Shown: positions 33,348 through 42,981, numbered from the stretch's first letter. The stretch is 64,000 nucleotides of DNA from Rhizobium altiplani (GCF_001542405.1 NZ_LNCD01000018.1:39600-103599); one strand, 5' to 3'. A program made the numbers and translations. Notes: generated by a model not told the origin, from the letters alone.

Positions 33348-35174
33348 ATGTGCGGGATTGTGGGTATTGTCGGCCATCATCCGGTTTCGGACCGGCTGAT
33401 AGACGCATTGAAACGCCTTGAATATCGTGGCTACGATTCGGCGGGCGTCGCGACGATCGACGGTGGAGCGCTCCATCGCCGGCGCTGTGAGGGCAAGCTC
33501 TTCAATCTTGAGGCAAAGCTGAAAGAACAGCCTCTGGCGGGCACAATCGGCATTGCCCATACGCGCTGGGCAACCCATGGCGCGCCGACGGAACGCAATG
33601 CCCACCCCCATTTTAGCGACGGCATCGCGGTCGTCCACAATGGGATAATCGAGAATTTCACCGAATTGAAGGATGAGCTGACCGCGGCCGGCGCCGAGTT
33701 CCAAACCGACACCGACACGGAGGTCATCGCGCATCTCGTGGCAAGACTTCGCCGGGACGGCATGGGCCGGCGCGAAGCTATGCATGCGATGCTGAAGCGC
33801 GTCCGAGGCGCTTACTCGCTGGCTCTGCTTTTCGAGGAAGACCCTTCGACTATCATGGCTGCCCGTAATGGCCCGCCGCTCGCGATCGGTCACGGAAGCG
33901 GCGAAATGTTCCTCGGGTCGGACGCGATTGCGCTGGCGCCCTTAACCAACGAGATCACCTACCTGATCGACGGAGATTGGGCGGTCATCGACAAGACTGG
34001 CGTCCGTATCTTCGATATCGACGGCGAGGTCACCACCCGACCGCGGCAGATCTCGCTGGTGACGGCCCCTATGATCGACAAGGGCAACTATCGCCATTTC
34101 ATGGAGAAGGAAATTTACGACCAGCCGGAGGCCATCTCCGATACCCTCAGCCATTACATCAACTTCAGCGACAATAAGGTAGTCGCGGTTTGGCGCGACA
34201 CGGTCTTCGCCAACGTGCAAAGCTTGGCGATCTCCGCCTGCGGCACTGCGTACTTTGCCGGGCTGATCGGCAAATACTGGTTCGAGCACTACGCACGTCT
34301 GCCGGTCGAAATCGATGTCGCGTCAGAATTTCGGTACCGCGAAATCCCGTTCTCGCCACAGGTGGCAGCTCTCTTCATCTCACAATCGGGCGAGACGGCC
34401 GATACACTTGCTTGCCTACGCTATTGCAAGGAGCACGGCTTGAAGACCGGTGCAGTCGTCAACGCGCCCGAATCGACGATAGCACGGGAGTCCGACACTG
34501 TGTTCCCGATCTTCGCCGGTCCTGAGATTGGCGTTGCGTCTACGAAGGCCTTTACATGCCAGCTCGCCGTTTTGGCTGCGCTCGCGGTTGCTGCTGGCAG
34601 GGCGCGTGGCACCCTTACGGAGAAGGAGGAACAGACACTGGTCGGCCGGCTTGCCGAGGTGCCGCGCGTCATGGGGCAGGTGCTCAACAGCATCCGACCA
34701 AGGATCGAGCTTCTGTCGCGTGAATTGGCAAAGTGCCGCGCCGTACTCTATCTTGGCCGCGGCACGAGCTTCCCTTTGGCCATGGAAGGCGCCCTGAAAT
34801 TAAAGGAGATTTCCTATATTCACGCGCAAGGTTATGCTGCCGGCGAACTGAAACACGGTCCGATTGCTCTCATCGACGAGAACATGCCGGTTGTCGTGAT
34901 CGCACCGCACGACCGCTTTTTCGATAAGACCGTTTCCAACATGCAGGAGGTTGCGGCCCGCGGCGGACGGATCATCTTGATCACCGATGAGAAGGGCGCT
35001 AGCGCCTTGAAGCTCGACACGATGCAAACAATCGTTCTTCCAAATGTGGACGAGATCATAGCGCCGATGATCTTCTCGCTGCCGATCCAATTGCTCGCCT
35101 ATCATACCGCCGTGTTTGCGGGCACTGACGTCGATCAGCCGCGCAACCTGGCGAAATCAGTCACCGTCGAATAG
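33348..35174 (+). CDS. nodM: Glucosamine-6-phosphate synthase, NodM
   Basis: 608 aa from the ATG at 33348 (GGAGAG upstream), which puts the catalytic Cys directly after Met as required: MCGIVGIVGHHPVSD. Glutaminase domain (about 1-230: HTRWATHGAPTERNAHPH, VVHNGIIENF), then two SIS sugar-isomerase domains (ISACGTAYFAGLIGKYW; SQSGETADTLACLRY; YLGRGTSFPLAMEGALKLKE), and the C-terminal DQPRNLAKSVTVE tail. Converts fructose-6-phosphate and glutamine to glucosamine-6-phosphate, feeding the chitin backbone of Nod factors. The nod box upstream and nolFG downstream identify it as the symbiotic paralogue rather than housekeeping glmS. Confidence 0.92.
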   Translation: MCGIVGIVGHHPVSDRLIDALKRLEYRGYDSAGVATIDGGALHRRRCEGKLFNLEAKLKEQPLAGTIGIAHTRWATHGAPTERNAHPHFSDGIAVVHNGIIENFTELKDELTAAGAEFQTDTDTEVIAHLVARLRRDGMGRREAMHAMLKRVRGAYSLALLFEEDPSTIMAARNGPPLAIGHGSGEMFLGSDAIALAPLTNEITYLIDGDWAVIDKTGVRIFDIDGEVTTRPRQISLVTAPMIDKGNYRHFMEKEIYDQPEAISDTLSHYINFSDNKVVAVWRDTVFANVQSLAISACGTAYFAGLIGKYWFEHYARLPVEIDVASEFRYREIPFSPQVAALFISQSGETADTLACLRYCKEHGLKTGAVVNAPESTIARESDTVFPIFAGPEIGVASTKAFTCQLAVLAALAVAAGRARGTLTEKEEQTLVGRLAEVPRVMGQVLNSIRPRIELLSRELAKCRAVLYLGRGTSFPLAMEGALKLKEISYIHAQGYAAGELKHGPIALIDENMPVVVIAPHDRFFDKTVSNMQEVAARGGRIILITDEKGASALKLDTMQTIVLPNVDEIIAPMIFSLPIQLLAYHTAVFAGTDVDQPRNLAKSVTVE

Positions 35175-35245
35175 GCCGTGGTTTCCGTAAGGGACGAATG
35201 ACAGAGTGTAGATGACTTATATCTGCTGAGCATTTGGAGATCGAC

Positions 35246-35776
35246 ATGCCGCAAACGAAGATAATTGGCTTCTCGGGCAACATAACACGACCGTCCACGA
35301 CGCGCACATTCGTCGACCATATCGTCGGGCAATTGGCAATCAAAACGCAAGCGGTGGCGCAGTCCTTCGATGTCGATGACCTTGGACCTTCACTGTTGAA
35401 AGCCAAACGGATAGACGACCTCAGCGCTAAAGCGCGCGGGGTCGTAGACCAGATGCTAGAGGCAGACGTCCTGGTCGTAGGCTCACCCACCTACAAGGGC
35501 AGTTACACCGGCCTATTCAAGCACTATTTCGATTTGCTCGATCCAACATCGCTGAGGGGCAAGCCTATCATCATCGCTGCGACGGGCGGGGGCGAGCGTC
35601 ATTCGCTTGTCGTCGAGCATCAGTTGCGTCCTCTGTTCGGGTTCTTTGAAGCGCTTGCGATGCCGACCGCAATCTATGCCACGCGTAATGACTTCGCCCA
35701 CGGAGAGGTGATTTCCGAGACCATCCGCATGCGTGTAGGCCGGGCTGTCGAGGAAGCAGCATACGCAATAGGATGA
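35246..35776 (+). CDS. NAD(P)H-dependent FMN reductase (flavodoxin-like)
   Basis: 176 aa from ATG with GGAG six bases upstream. The flavodoxin-like fold shows IIGFSGNITRPSTTRTFVDH (phosphate loop), VLVVGSPTYKGSYTGLFKHY and IIIAATGGGERHSLVVEHQL, as in the SsuE/MsuE-type reductases that give reduced FMN to two-component monooxygenases. It begins 72 bases after nodM on the same strand and may be transcribed with it. No role in Nod factor synthesis is known for this family. Another possible client is the SfnB-like oxidoreductase at 1052-2269, far away on the same replicon. Confidence 0.85.
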   Translation: MPQTKIIGFSGNITRPSTTRTFVDHIVGQLAIKTQAVAQSFDVDDLGPSLLKAKRIDDLSAKARGVVDQMLEADVLVVGSPTYKGSYTGLFKHYFDLLDPTSLRGKPIIIAATGGGERHSLVVEHQLRPLFGFFEALAMPTAIYATRNDFAHGEVISETIRMRVGRAVEEAAYAIG

Positions 35777-36049
35777 GCAGACTCAGCAAACGGCGGCGCA
35801 ACAGGCACTATTGTCCCACGCGAACCTTACGATGCGATTTAGCCGTATTCACCGCCTCGCAGCCGACGAAAAACTGCTGCCTTGGATGGCGCAATAGCCC
35901 GACATCACTGGTGTCCCGCTAAGATGTTTTGAATAGTTGAGTTTTGTCACCTTCGAGACCGTCAGGCATTTCAACTTTGCACCACAACAGCCGACATTTT
36001 TGACGCCACGGTTGAGCGCGGACACCCGTGAACTGCGAGGAATTGCCAT

Positions 36050-37123
36050 TTGAGAAAACCGTGTATTCTATTCGCTGCCGTTCTTGTCTGTGCAGCACTC
36101 CAGTTTCCCTCCGCTAATAGCATGGCTGAACAGGCGGCCGCGCCTGCTCTGACCGTTTCTCTGACGGCGCCGGCAATACGGGACTGGCTGGAAACCGTTC
36201 CCGCGAGCGGCTGGCTGAAACCGTGGCAGGAAGCAATCATTGCGTCCGAAACGAGCGGCCTGCGCATCACCGACGTCCTGGTCGATGTCGGCTCGGTGGT
36301 CACGAAAGGGCAGACGCTGGCCCGGCTTTCGCAGGACAGCGTGCTGGCAGACCTTCGCAAACAGGAGGCGGCTGTCGTCATCGCCAAGGCAAAGCTGACA
36401 AAGGCCAAGGCAAATGCGGATCGTGCACGCCAGCTTCGTTCATCCGGCGCTCTTTCCGACGAGAAGATCACCGAATATTTCGCCGACGAGCAGACGGCGA
36501 CGGCAAACCTGGCATCCGAGGAGGCCGCGCTCGACAGCGAAAAGATCAAGTTTGCGCAGACGACCATCACCGCCGCCGACGATGGCCTCATAACCTCGCG
36601 TTCGGGCGATCTCGGCGAAGTAGTCTCCACCGGCACCGAGCTCTTCCGCATGGTGCGCCAGCAGCGTGTCGAATGGCAGGCGGAAGTATCGGCGCGTTAT
36701 CTGCCGCGGATTTCGGAGGGTTTGAGCGTTGCGATCAACGGACCGGACGGTCACGCCATTTCCGGCAAGGTGCGGCTGGTCGGCCCCTCGGTCAGCACCG
36801 ACACCAGCCGTGCGATCGTCTATGTTGCGCTTCCGTCCGAGGTTCGTCCGCGCACCGGCCTTTATGTCACTGGCAATATCGAGCTGCAGACCACACCGGC
36901 GCTCACCGTCCCCGAGACGGCGATCGTGTTCCGGGATGGCATCAGCTACGTCTTCACCGCCGGCGAGGACAAGCGGGTGCGACGGGTCCGCGTGGAAACC
37001 GGCCGCCGCAACGATGGCGAGGTCGAAATCATCTCCGGCATCGACCGGTCGGCAAAGGTCGTCACGTCGGGCGGTGCATTTCTGTCGGACAATGACCTCG
37101 TGAAAATTGCGGAGAAAAACTGA
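36050..37123 (+). CDS. nolF: RND efflux membrane-fusion protein, NolF
   Basis: 357 aa. Starts at TTG (36050), preceded by GAGGA and followed by a signal peptide (ILFAAVLVCAALQFPS, cleaved near residue 27). HlyD/AcrA family: lipoyl half-motifs (WQEAIIASETSGLRITDVLV, DVGSVVTKGQTLARL), a coiled-coil hairpin (about 95-160), and the second lipoyl piece ADDGLITSRSGDLGEVVSTG. The stop overlaps the RND pump start by one base (TGATG). The pairing with a downstream RND pump after nodM is the order known for nodM-nolF-nolG of Ensifer meliloti, hence the symbol. Periplasmic adaptor of the pump. Confidence 0.8.
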   Translation: MRKPCILFAAVLVCAALQFPSANSMAEQAAAPALTVSLTAPAIRDWLETVPASGWLKPWQEAIIASETSGLRITDVLVDVGSVVTKGQTLARLSQDSVLADLRKQEAAVVIAKAKLTKAKANADRARQLRSSGALSDEKITEYFADEQTATANLASEEAALDSEKIKFAQTTITAADDGLITSRSGDLGEVVSTGTELFRMVRQQRVEWQAEVSARYLPRISEGLSVAINGPDGHAISGKVRLVGPSVSTDTSRAIVYVALPSEVRPRTGLYVTGNIELQTTPALTVPETAIVFRDGISYVFTAGEDKRVRRVRVETGRRNDGEVEIISGIDRSAKVVTSGGAFLSDNDLVKIAEKN

Positions 37124-40100
37124 TGAATTTCTCCGCCTTCTCGATCCGCAATCCCATACCAGCGATATTGCTGTTTGTGATGTTTGGATTTGGCGGGCTT
37201 TGGGCATTCAAACAGCTGGCGGTTCAGTACTTTCCGGACATGGACCTTCCGACCATCAGCGTTACCGCCACGCTCGATGGGGCTGCGCCGACGCAGCTCG
37301 AGACGGAGGTTGCCCGCACCATCGAGAATAGCCTCACCTCCTTGAGCCATCTCGATCATATTCTCACAACGATTACCGATGGCACCGTCTCGACCAAGGT
37401 ATCCTTCAAGCTGCAGAAAGACAGCGAAACGGCCCTCAATGAGGTCCGCAATGCCGTTGATAGCGTCAAGGCCGATCTCCCGGCACAGATGGCGACGCCG
37501 ATCGTTACGAAGGCCACCGTCCAAAGCTCCGCAGTTGTCACCTATGCCGTCCGCTCGACCGCTCTCAACGAGACCGAACTGTCCTGGTTTGTCGATAACG
37601 ATCTGACCAAGGCGCTGCTATCGGTCCCGGGCGTCGGCCAGGTCAACCGCATCGGCGGGATCGATCGCGAGATCCACGTCGATCTCGATCCTTCGACGAT
37701 GTCGTCGTTCGGCGTCACCGCCGCGACCGTATCAGCGCAGTTGAAGGCCGTGCAAGGCGACAAGTCCGGCGGGCTCGGCGAGATCGGCGGCACGCGTCAG
37801 ACATTGCGCACGCTCGGCGCCGTAGAGTCGGTCGAGGCCCTGAGGGAGCTCACTATACCGCTCGCTAACGGGCAGCAGGCCCGGCTCGACGACATCGCCT
37901 CGGTCGAGGACAGCTTCGCCGAGCGCTCCTCGATGGCCTATCTCGACGGTAAGCCGGTGATCGCCGTCGAAATCAAGCGTTCGAACGGGTTTTCCGATAG
38001 CAGTGTTTCGGCTGACGTTGACACGGCAATGAAAAATTTTGCAGCGGCGCATTCGAATGTGCAGATCCATGCAGTCTACAGCCTGATCGGATCAATTCTC
38101 GGCAATTATGACGGCTCGATGCACATGTTGTATGAGGGGGCCATCCTGGCGATTGTGGTCGTCTGGCTCTTCCTTCGGGACTGGCGCGCGACGATCCTGT
38201 CTGCTGTGGCACTGCCCTTGTCGGTCATCCCGACCTTCCTGTTCATGTATCTCGCCGGCTTTAGCCTGAACGTCGTCACCTTGCTGGCGCTGTCGCTGGT
38301 GGTCGGAATTCTCGTCGACGACGCGATCGTCGAGATCGAGAACATCGCCCGCCACCTGCAGATGGGCAAGCGGCCCCTCGATGCTGCAATGGAAGCCGCC
38401 AACGAACTCGGGCTCGCCGTCATCGCCACCACCTTCACGCTGGTCGCGGTCTTCCTACCGACGGCGTTCATGAGCGGCATACCAGGCCTCCTATTTCGTC
38501 AGTTCGGCATCACCGCCGCTGTTGCCGTCGTTGCCTCGCTTGTCGTTGCCCGTCTGCTCACCCCCATGATGGCCGCCTATTTCATGAAGGCTCATCCGTC
38601 GGAGCAGAAGGATGGCCGATTTATGCGCGCCTATATGGCGATGGCCAAGGCTGCCCTCAATCACAGGAAGACAACAGTGGCCGTGACTGCCGTCGTCGTT
38701 GCGCTTTCGCTTTCCGTTATCCCTCTCTTAAGAACGGGATACCTGCCGGCCGCTGACGACTCGCGGACGCAGATCACGCTCACCCTGCAGCCCGGCGCCA
38801 CTGTCGAGCAAACCGACGCCGTAACCAGGAAGGCCGCAGATATTCTCAGTGAGTTTCCCGACGTGACGCATGTGTTTGCTGCTGTCGGCTCGGCATCCTC
38901 AGGCGGTGGTGCGACGGTCGCAAGGAGCAGTGTCGGGTCTGCCGCGATCGTCGCCACGCTGACGCCGATTGATGGGCGCGACCGCAAGCAGTCGGAGATC
39001 GAAAACGATATTCGGCAGGCGCTTTCCGTCCTCCCCGGAGTGCGTGTGGCGGTCGGTATCGGCTACGGTACCAAGCTCGAGTTCACTCTGGCCAGCGACG
39101 ATGCCAATGCGCTCGATTGCGCCAGCACGGCGCTCGAGGAGCAGCTTCGGACGCTACAGGGCATCGGCGCCGTGACATCGACGGCGGCGAGGCAAGCGCC
39201 GGAAATCCAGATCACGCCCGATTTTGCCCGCGCAGCAGCGCTTGGCGTGACGTCGAATGCGATCGCCAGCGCCGTGCGTGTGGCGACGAACGGAGAATAT
39301 TCTTCCGACTTGCCGAAGCTCAACCTGCCGCAGCGGCAGATACCGATCGTCGTTCGCTTCTCGCCAGAGGCGCGCACCAATCTCGACGACATTAAGAACA
39401 TGCGCGTGGCCGGCACCAACGGCAATGTCGATCTCGGATCGATTGCCGATATCCGCATCGGCGGCAGTCCTTCGGAAATCGACCGTATCGACCGCATGCG
39501 CAATGTCACCGTTTCCGTCGAACTCAACGGCCGCATTCTGGGCGACGTCAACCGCGAGGCGAAGGCGCTGCCGGCTCTCCAGCATCTGCCGCCGGGCGTT
39601 ACGCTGGTGGAACACGGCGAGCTTCAGCGCAGCTCCGAGCTGTTCCAGAGCTTCGCGCTTGCGATGGCAATCGGTGTGTTCTGCATCTATGCGGTGCTCG
39701 TCCTGCTGTTCCAAGATTTCCTGCAGCCGCTCACGCTTCTGATGGCCCTGCCGCTCTCGCTCGGCGGCGCGCTGGTGCCGCTGGTGGTGACGGGGACCAG
39801 CTTCTCGATGCCTGCCGTCATAGGCCTTCTCATGCTGATGGGCGTGGTAACGAAGAACTCCATCCTTCTCATCGAATACGCGATCATGTCACGTCGCCGA
39901 GGCATGTCCCGGTTCGAGGCGCTCCTCGATGCCTGCCATAAGCGCGCGCGACCGATCGTCATGACCACCCTTGCCATGGCCGCGGGCATGCTGCCGGCTG
40001 CGCTCAGCCTGATGGGCGGAGATTCGAGTTTCCGGCAGCCGATGGCGATCGTGGTGATCGGCGGCGTGATGATATCAACGCTGCTCAGCCTCATCATTAT

Positions 40101-40293
40101 CCCGGTCATCTTCACCTTCGTCGATGACCTGCAAAATTTGCTCAAATCGTTCGGTCGCCGAGCGCTTCGACGCCACGCGACCTGCGGGCGAGAGACGGAG
40201 TTCAGTAATTTGCCAGGCGATCTCGGCGGCGATGCGGGGAAATCCCTAGAAATGGCTTCATCTCAGCACAAGGTCATCGAACCCACACCTTGA
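37123..40293 (+). CDS. nolG: RND family efflux transporter, NolG
   Basis: 1056 aa, the full length of an AcrB/MexF-type pump. It has an N-terminal anchor helix (IPAILLFVMFGFGGLWAF), the family's PTQLETEVARTIENSL segment and two periplasmic porter regions. The transmembrane blocks include LVVGILVDDAIVEIENIARH (TM4 with the paired Asp of the proton relay) and GVVTKNSILLIEYAIMSRRR (TM10 Lys). In early E. meliloti work the same protein was read as nolG, nolH and nolI; here it is one unbroken gene. Substrate is unknown; export of a symbiotic compound or of plant phenolics is the usual proposal. Confidence 0.8.
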   Translation: MNFSAFSIRNPIPAILLFVMFGFGGLWAFKQLAVQYFPDMDLPTISVTATLDGAAPTQLETEVARTIENSLTSLSHLDHILTTITDGTVSTKVSFKLQKDSETALNEVRNAVDSVKADLPAQMATPIVTKATVQSSAVVTYAVRSTALNETELSWFVDNDLTKALLSVPGVGQVNRIGGIDREIHVDLDPSTMSSFGVTAATVSAQLKAVQGDKSGGLGEIGGTRQTLRTLGAVESVEALRELTIPLANGQQARLDDIASVEDSFAERSSMAYLDGKPVIAVEIKRSNGFSDSSVSADVDTAMKNFAAAHSNVQIHAVYSLIGSILGNYDGSMHMLYEGAILAIVVVWLFLRDWRATILSAVALPLSVIPTFLFMYLAGFSLNVVTLLALSLVVGILVDDAIVEIENIARHLQMGKRPLDAAMEAANELGLAVIATTFTLVAVFLPTAFMSGIPGLLFRQFGITAAVAVVASLVVARLLTPMMAAYFMKAHPSEQKDGRFMRAYMAMAKAALNHRKTTVAVTAVVVALSLSVIPLLRTGYLPAADDSRTQITLTLQPGATVEQTDAVTRKAADILSEFPDVTHVFAAVGSASSGGGATVARSSVGSAAIVATLTPIDGRDRKQSEIENDIRQALSVLPGVRVAVGIGYGTKLEFTLASDDANALDCASTALEEQLRTLQGIGAVTSTAARQAPEIQITPDFARAAALGVTSNAIASAVRVATNGEYSSDLPKLNLPQRQIPIVVRFSPEARTNLDDIKNMRVAGTNGNVDLGSIADIRIGGSPSEIDRIDRMRNVTVSVELNGRILGDVNREAKALPALQHLPPGVTLVEHGELQRSSELFQSFALAMAIGVFCIYAVLVLLFQDFLQPLTLLMALPLSLGGALVPLVVTGTSFSMPAVIGLLMLMGVVTKNSILLIEYAIMSRRRGMSRFEALLDACHKRARPIVMTTLAMAAGMLPAALSLMGGDSSFRQPMAIVVIGGVMISTLLSLIIIPVIFTFVDDLQNLLKSFGRRALRRHATCGRETEFSNLPGDLGGDAGKSLEMASSQHKVIEPTP

Positions 40294-40352
40294 TCGGGAC
40301 TGCAGGCGTTTTTGACGTATGCTTTTCTTTGTCGATCAATCCCACATTGCCG

Positions 40353-40487
40353 CCAACCCGCGAATGGCATGTGTTCAGAATTCATCCGTTCAAGGCCCAT
40401 CTTATCGTCTACCGTGTCGAGGAGGACGGAGCAATTTTCGTGATCCTAATACGCCATGGACATGAAGACTGGGCCGGCGAGAAATGA
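40353..40487 (+). pseudogene. ParE/RelE-type toxin, C-terminal fragment
   Basis: Reads EWHVFRIHPFKAHLIVYRVE and IFVILIRHGHEDWA, the last strands of a ParE/RelE family toxin with the conserved R-H-x-x-D-W end. The N-terminal two-thirds and a ParD antitoxin are absent. It lies right behind nolG at the edge of IS110 debris. Confidence 0.65.
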
Positions 40488-40589
40488 AACCCCGAATTTC
40501 CGCCGAGAACCAGCTTCTCAGTGCAAATCAAAACCTCATCCATAGATCGCGGGCGACATCATTTCCTCAATGCCTGCCCCTCCCCTACC

Positions 40590-41160
40590 CCGCCGCTGGT
40601 GGCGCCCGAGCACAGAACCGACCGCCTTTGAATGTGTAAACCGACCAGGAATATCGATGGTTGCCGTATAGTTGAGAGCGACCACGGGGCCGACACCATG
40701 GATCGTCGTCAATCGGCGACAAACTTCATCCTCGCGACCAAATCCAAAACCTTCTTGTGCAACTTGGTAAATTCGTCGCGCAGCATTTTGCGTGCAGCCA
40801 ACAATGGCTGCATGATTTCGTGTAGATCAGGCCTGTGTTCGACCAGCTCATTGATCCGCTCCTCGAATTTGATCTTGCCGACCAATCCGACTTTCAGACT
40901 GAAGTTGCGCAACAATCCGCGAATGTCATTCGCGATGGGATGGCTTTTTCCTGCGGTCCGTCTTATTCGGTTGGCTTTCAAAAATGCTTTGGCCTGGATG
41001 CGGATCACCGGCAATCTTGCCTTGGCAAGTCCTCTGAAGCCATTGCAACGATGGTCCCTTCAAGACCGATACATTCAGTGCACAATATGTTTCATGCTGC
41101 GCTTCTCCCGTTGATGTTTGAGGCCGTTGAAAGACATGACCTCGTTTTATCATTAGACGC
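40590..41160 (-). mobile_element. IS110-family transposase remnant (N-terminal to middle part)
   Basis: From about 41160 leftwards in changing frames: AKARLPVIRIQAKAFLKA (end of the DEDD domain), then NDIRGLLRNFSLKVGLVGKI, KFEERINELVEHRPDLHEIM, MLRDEFTKLHKKVLDLV. Past a frameshift near 40720 come HGVGPVVALNYTATIDIPGR and FTHSKAVGSVLG. Bases between the first two pieces are deleted and the C-terminal end is missing. Confidence 0.75.
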
Positions 41161-41329
41161 TGCCGGGTGATGGTGTTTCGCGGTCGACATTAGCCGCCGC
41201 ATGATGGAGCTTCGCGGAACGAGCCTTCCGACTCATTCAGCTGAGACAGCGAGGCAATCCCATCAATGGAATGGCTTGGCTCACGTCCCGGCAGGGACGA
41301 TTCGGATTTTCAGACGTTGAACGCTATGC

Positions 41330-41465
41330 GGATTTAGGTTGCGGCTCCCGCATTCGGATCAAAAACTCACCAGTCTTCAGCATTGTGTGCATGATCACCG
41401 CAAGTTTGCGCGCCACAGCCACGGCGGCTCTTTTGAAGCCTGCGTTCCCGGAGCTGAAGCCCCTA
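41330..41465 (-). mobile_element. IS110-family transposase C-terminal scrap
   Basis: Reads GFKRAAVAVARKLAVIMHTM, LKTGEF: the end of an IS110 transposase. It lies upstream (in transposase direction) of the N-terminal piece at 40590-41160, so the two cannot be one element in its original order. From 41466 to 41845 I see no gene. Confidence 0.65.
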
Positions 41466-41845
41466 TGTCCGCAGGTAACTCTCCTTTGAGATACGTGTCA
41501 GAATGACTGACGCAGCTACGTAGAGAAGCCCACGTAAATGACGGTCGCCGCGGCGACGTCACGTTGTCGGCACCTTAACGGTTGGCGGATAATTCGGTTG
41601 AGATGAACGCATCGTCCATCAGCTACAAGAACCACCGCTTTCCACCTACATTCATCGGCTCCGCGCCATGGCCCAGTGGAAAGCCGTGATCCGGCGCAGT
41701 TGCCTGAGTTCACCGGCAAGGCCCTAGTCAGCGCGTTCGCGAAACGACGTGACATCGCCCGCATCTTGAATCCGGTAGCGTTCTAAGGCTAAGTTCGGGG
41801 CCGGTTTGTCGTCGCCCGAAGACACGAACTAGATGGAGCCGCGGG

Positions 41846-42667
41846 TTGGTAAGCATTGGGGACGAGAAGCGCAACAGGGATCGGCAGACGATCCTATCGC
41901 GGTTGCACGAGGAGATCGATCAGCTTCCAAACGCACTCGCTCGGATCGCGAAGTACATCCTGGAAAACCCGGAGAAAGTGCTGCGCCAGTCCGTGGCAGA
42001 ACTTGGCGAATTTGCGGGCAGTGGCGAAGCTAGTATCCTGCGGCTTTGCCGTCAGATCGGGTTTACCGGGTTTCGCGACTTCAAGCTTGCGCTTGCAGCG
42101 GAAGTCGGCCGACCCCAACTCGCCGTTGTCAGTTCTTCAGGTGCTGATCCCGCAATCGACAAACTGCAGCGAACACTGATCGAGAACCTGGAGGTCGCCC
42201 ACAGCCATGTCGATCTTACGAGCTTGGACAGGATCGCCGAAGCGCTTGCGACCGCCCGCCGCATCGACATCTATGGTGCGGGAATGTCCGGTTTTGTCGC
42301 GGAGATGCTGGCATATCGTCTGCTTCGCGTGGGCTTGACTGCGCTCGCCTTCCGGAACTCGCATATGGCGCATGAAGTTGCTAATGGGCTTGGCGAAGGT
42401 TGCGTTGCGGTGGCATTCTCAGTCTCGGGCTTGACCGTCGAAACCGTCCAGTTCCTCAAAGGTGCGCGCGCCACTGGCGCAACGACCGTCGCGGTTACCA
42501 ACCGAACGCAAAGCCCTCTGAGCAAGGCCGCGCATTATAGCCTTCAAGCCTCAGGCCTGCATGACAATCCTTTCGGCGGAACGCTGACGCCAGTGGCTGG
42601 CAAGATTTTCGTCATCGAATGTCTGATGCTTGCGCTCGACAAGCACCTGAACCGGCCAATGAAATAA
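41846..42667 (+). CDS. MurR/RpiR-family transcriptional regulator
   Basis: 273 aa. Begins at TTG (41846) with GGAG eight bases upstream; no suitable ATG. N-terminal RpiR helix-turn-helix (LPNALARIAKYILENPEKVL, SVAELGEFAGSGEASILRLC, RQIGFTGFRDFKLAL) and a C-terminal SIS domain (RRIDIYGAGMSGFVAEMLAY, VAFSVSGLTVETVQFLKGAR) that senses a sugar phosphate. It precedes an ABC operon on the same strand; doubled GAAATAAA elements at its own stop codon and before the first transporter gene look like its binding sites. Confidence 0.88.
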   Translation: MVSIGDEKRNRDRQTILSRLHEEIDQLPNALARIAKYILENPEKVLRQSVAELGEFAGSGEASILRLCRQIGFTGFRDFKLALAAEVGRPQLAVVSSSGADPAIDKLQRTLIENLEVAHSHVDLTSLDRIAEALATARRIDIYGAGMSGFVAEMLAYRLLRVGLTALAFRNSHMAHEVANGLGEGCVAVAFSVSGLTVETVQFLKGARATGATTVAVTNRTQSPLSKAAHYSLQASGLHDNPFGGTLTPVAGKIFVIECLMLALDKHLNRPMK

Positions 42668-42701
42668 AACTCCATATGTCACATTGGTGAAATAAAGCGC
42701 C
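42661..42701 (+). promoter_or_regulatory. Tandem GAAATAAA element, copy 1
   Basis: GAAATAAAACTCC (42661-42673) and GAAATAAAGCGCC (42689-42701), 28 bases apart. The first overlaps the stop codon of the RpiR gene. The element matches copy 2 at 42940 in sequence and spacing. The 238 bases between the two copies hold no convincing gene. Confidence 0.55.
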
Positions 42702-42939
42702 AATAGAACGATGGCGTCCGCTTCTTCTCGAGGATGGCAGAATGGCGACCGTAAGAAGCCCCTTGGCGTGGCCCGTAAGCCGCACGCTTTCTTTCGAGAA
42801 CGTGCACTTACGCTGGCGTTCAGCATGCTGCACCGCAGTCGAACACCTACAACATTATCCATGTGGAACCACCACGAGCTTTTCCGGAGGGCGGACGCTC
42901 TTCCCCCAAAACTCTTCCAAATAACCAGTTGCAAAAAAT

Positions 42940-42981
42940 GAAATAAAACTCCATGATGTCATCAATGTGAAATAAAGCACC
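42940..42981 (+). promoter_or_regulatory. Tandem GAAATAAA element, copy 2 (operator of the ABC operon)
   Basis: GAAATAAAACTCC (42940-42952) and GAAATAAAGCACC (42969-42981), 29 bases apart, 32 bases before the first ABC gene. Likely bound by the RpiR regulator encoded just upstream. Confidence 0.6.

Noticed and set aside
35777..36049. Search for a second nod box before nolF
   Set aside because: No segment with the ATC-N9-GAT pairs or the ATCGATTTT core was found; nolFG probably depends on the nodM promoter or another one.
41516..41764. 82-codon minus frame and a plus-strand reading ending RRDIARILNPVAF
   Set aside because: Neither can be tied to a family; both lie between IS110 scraps and the RpiR gene.
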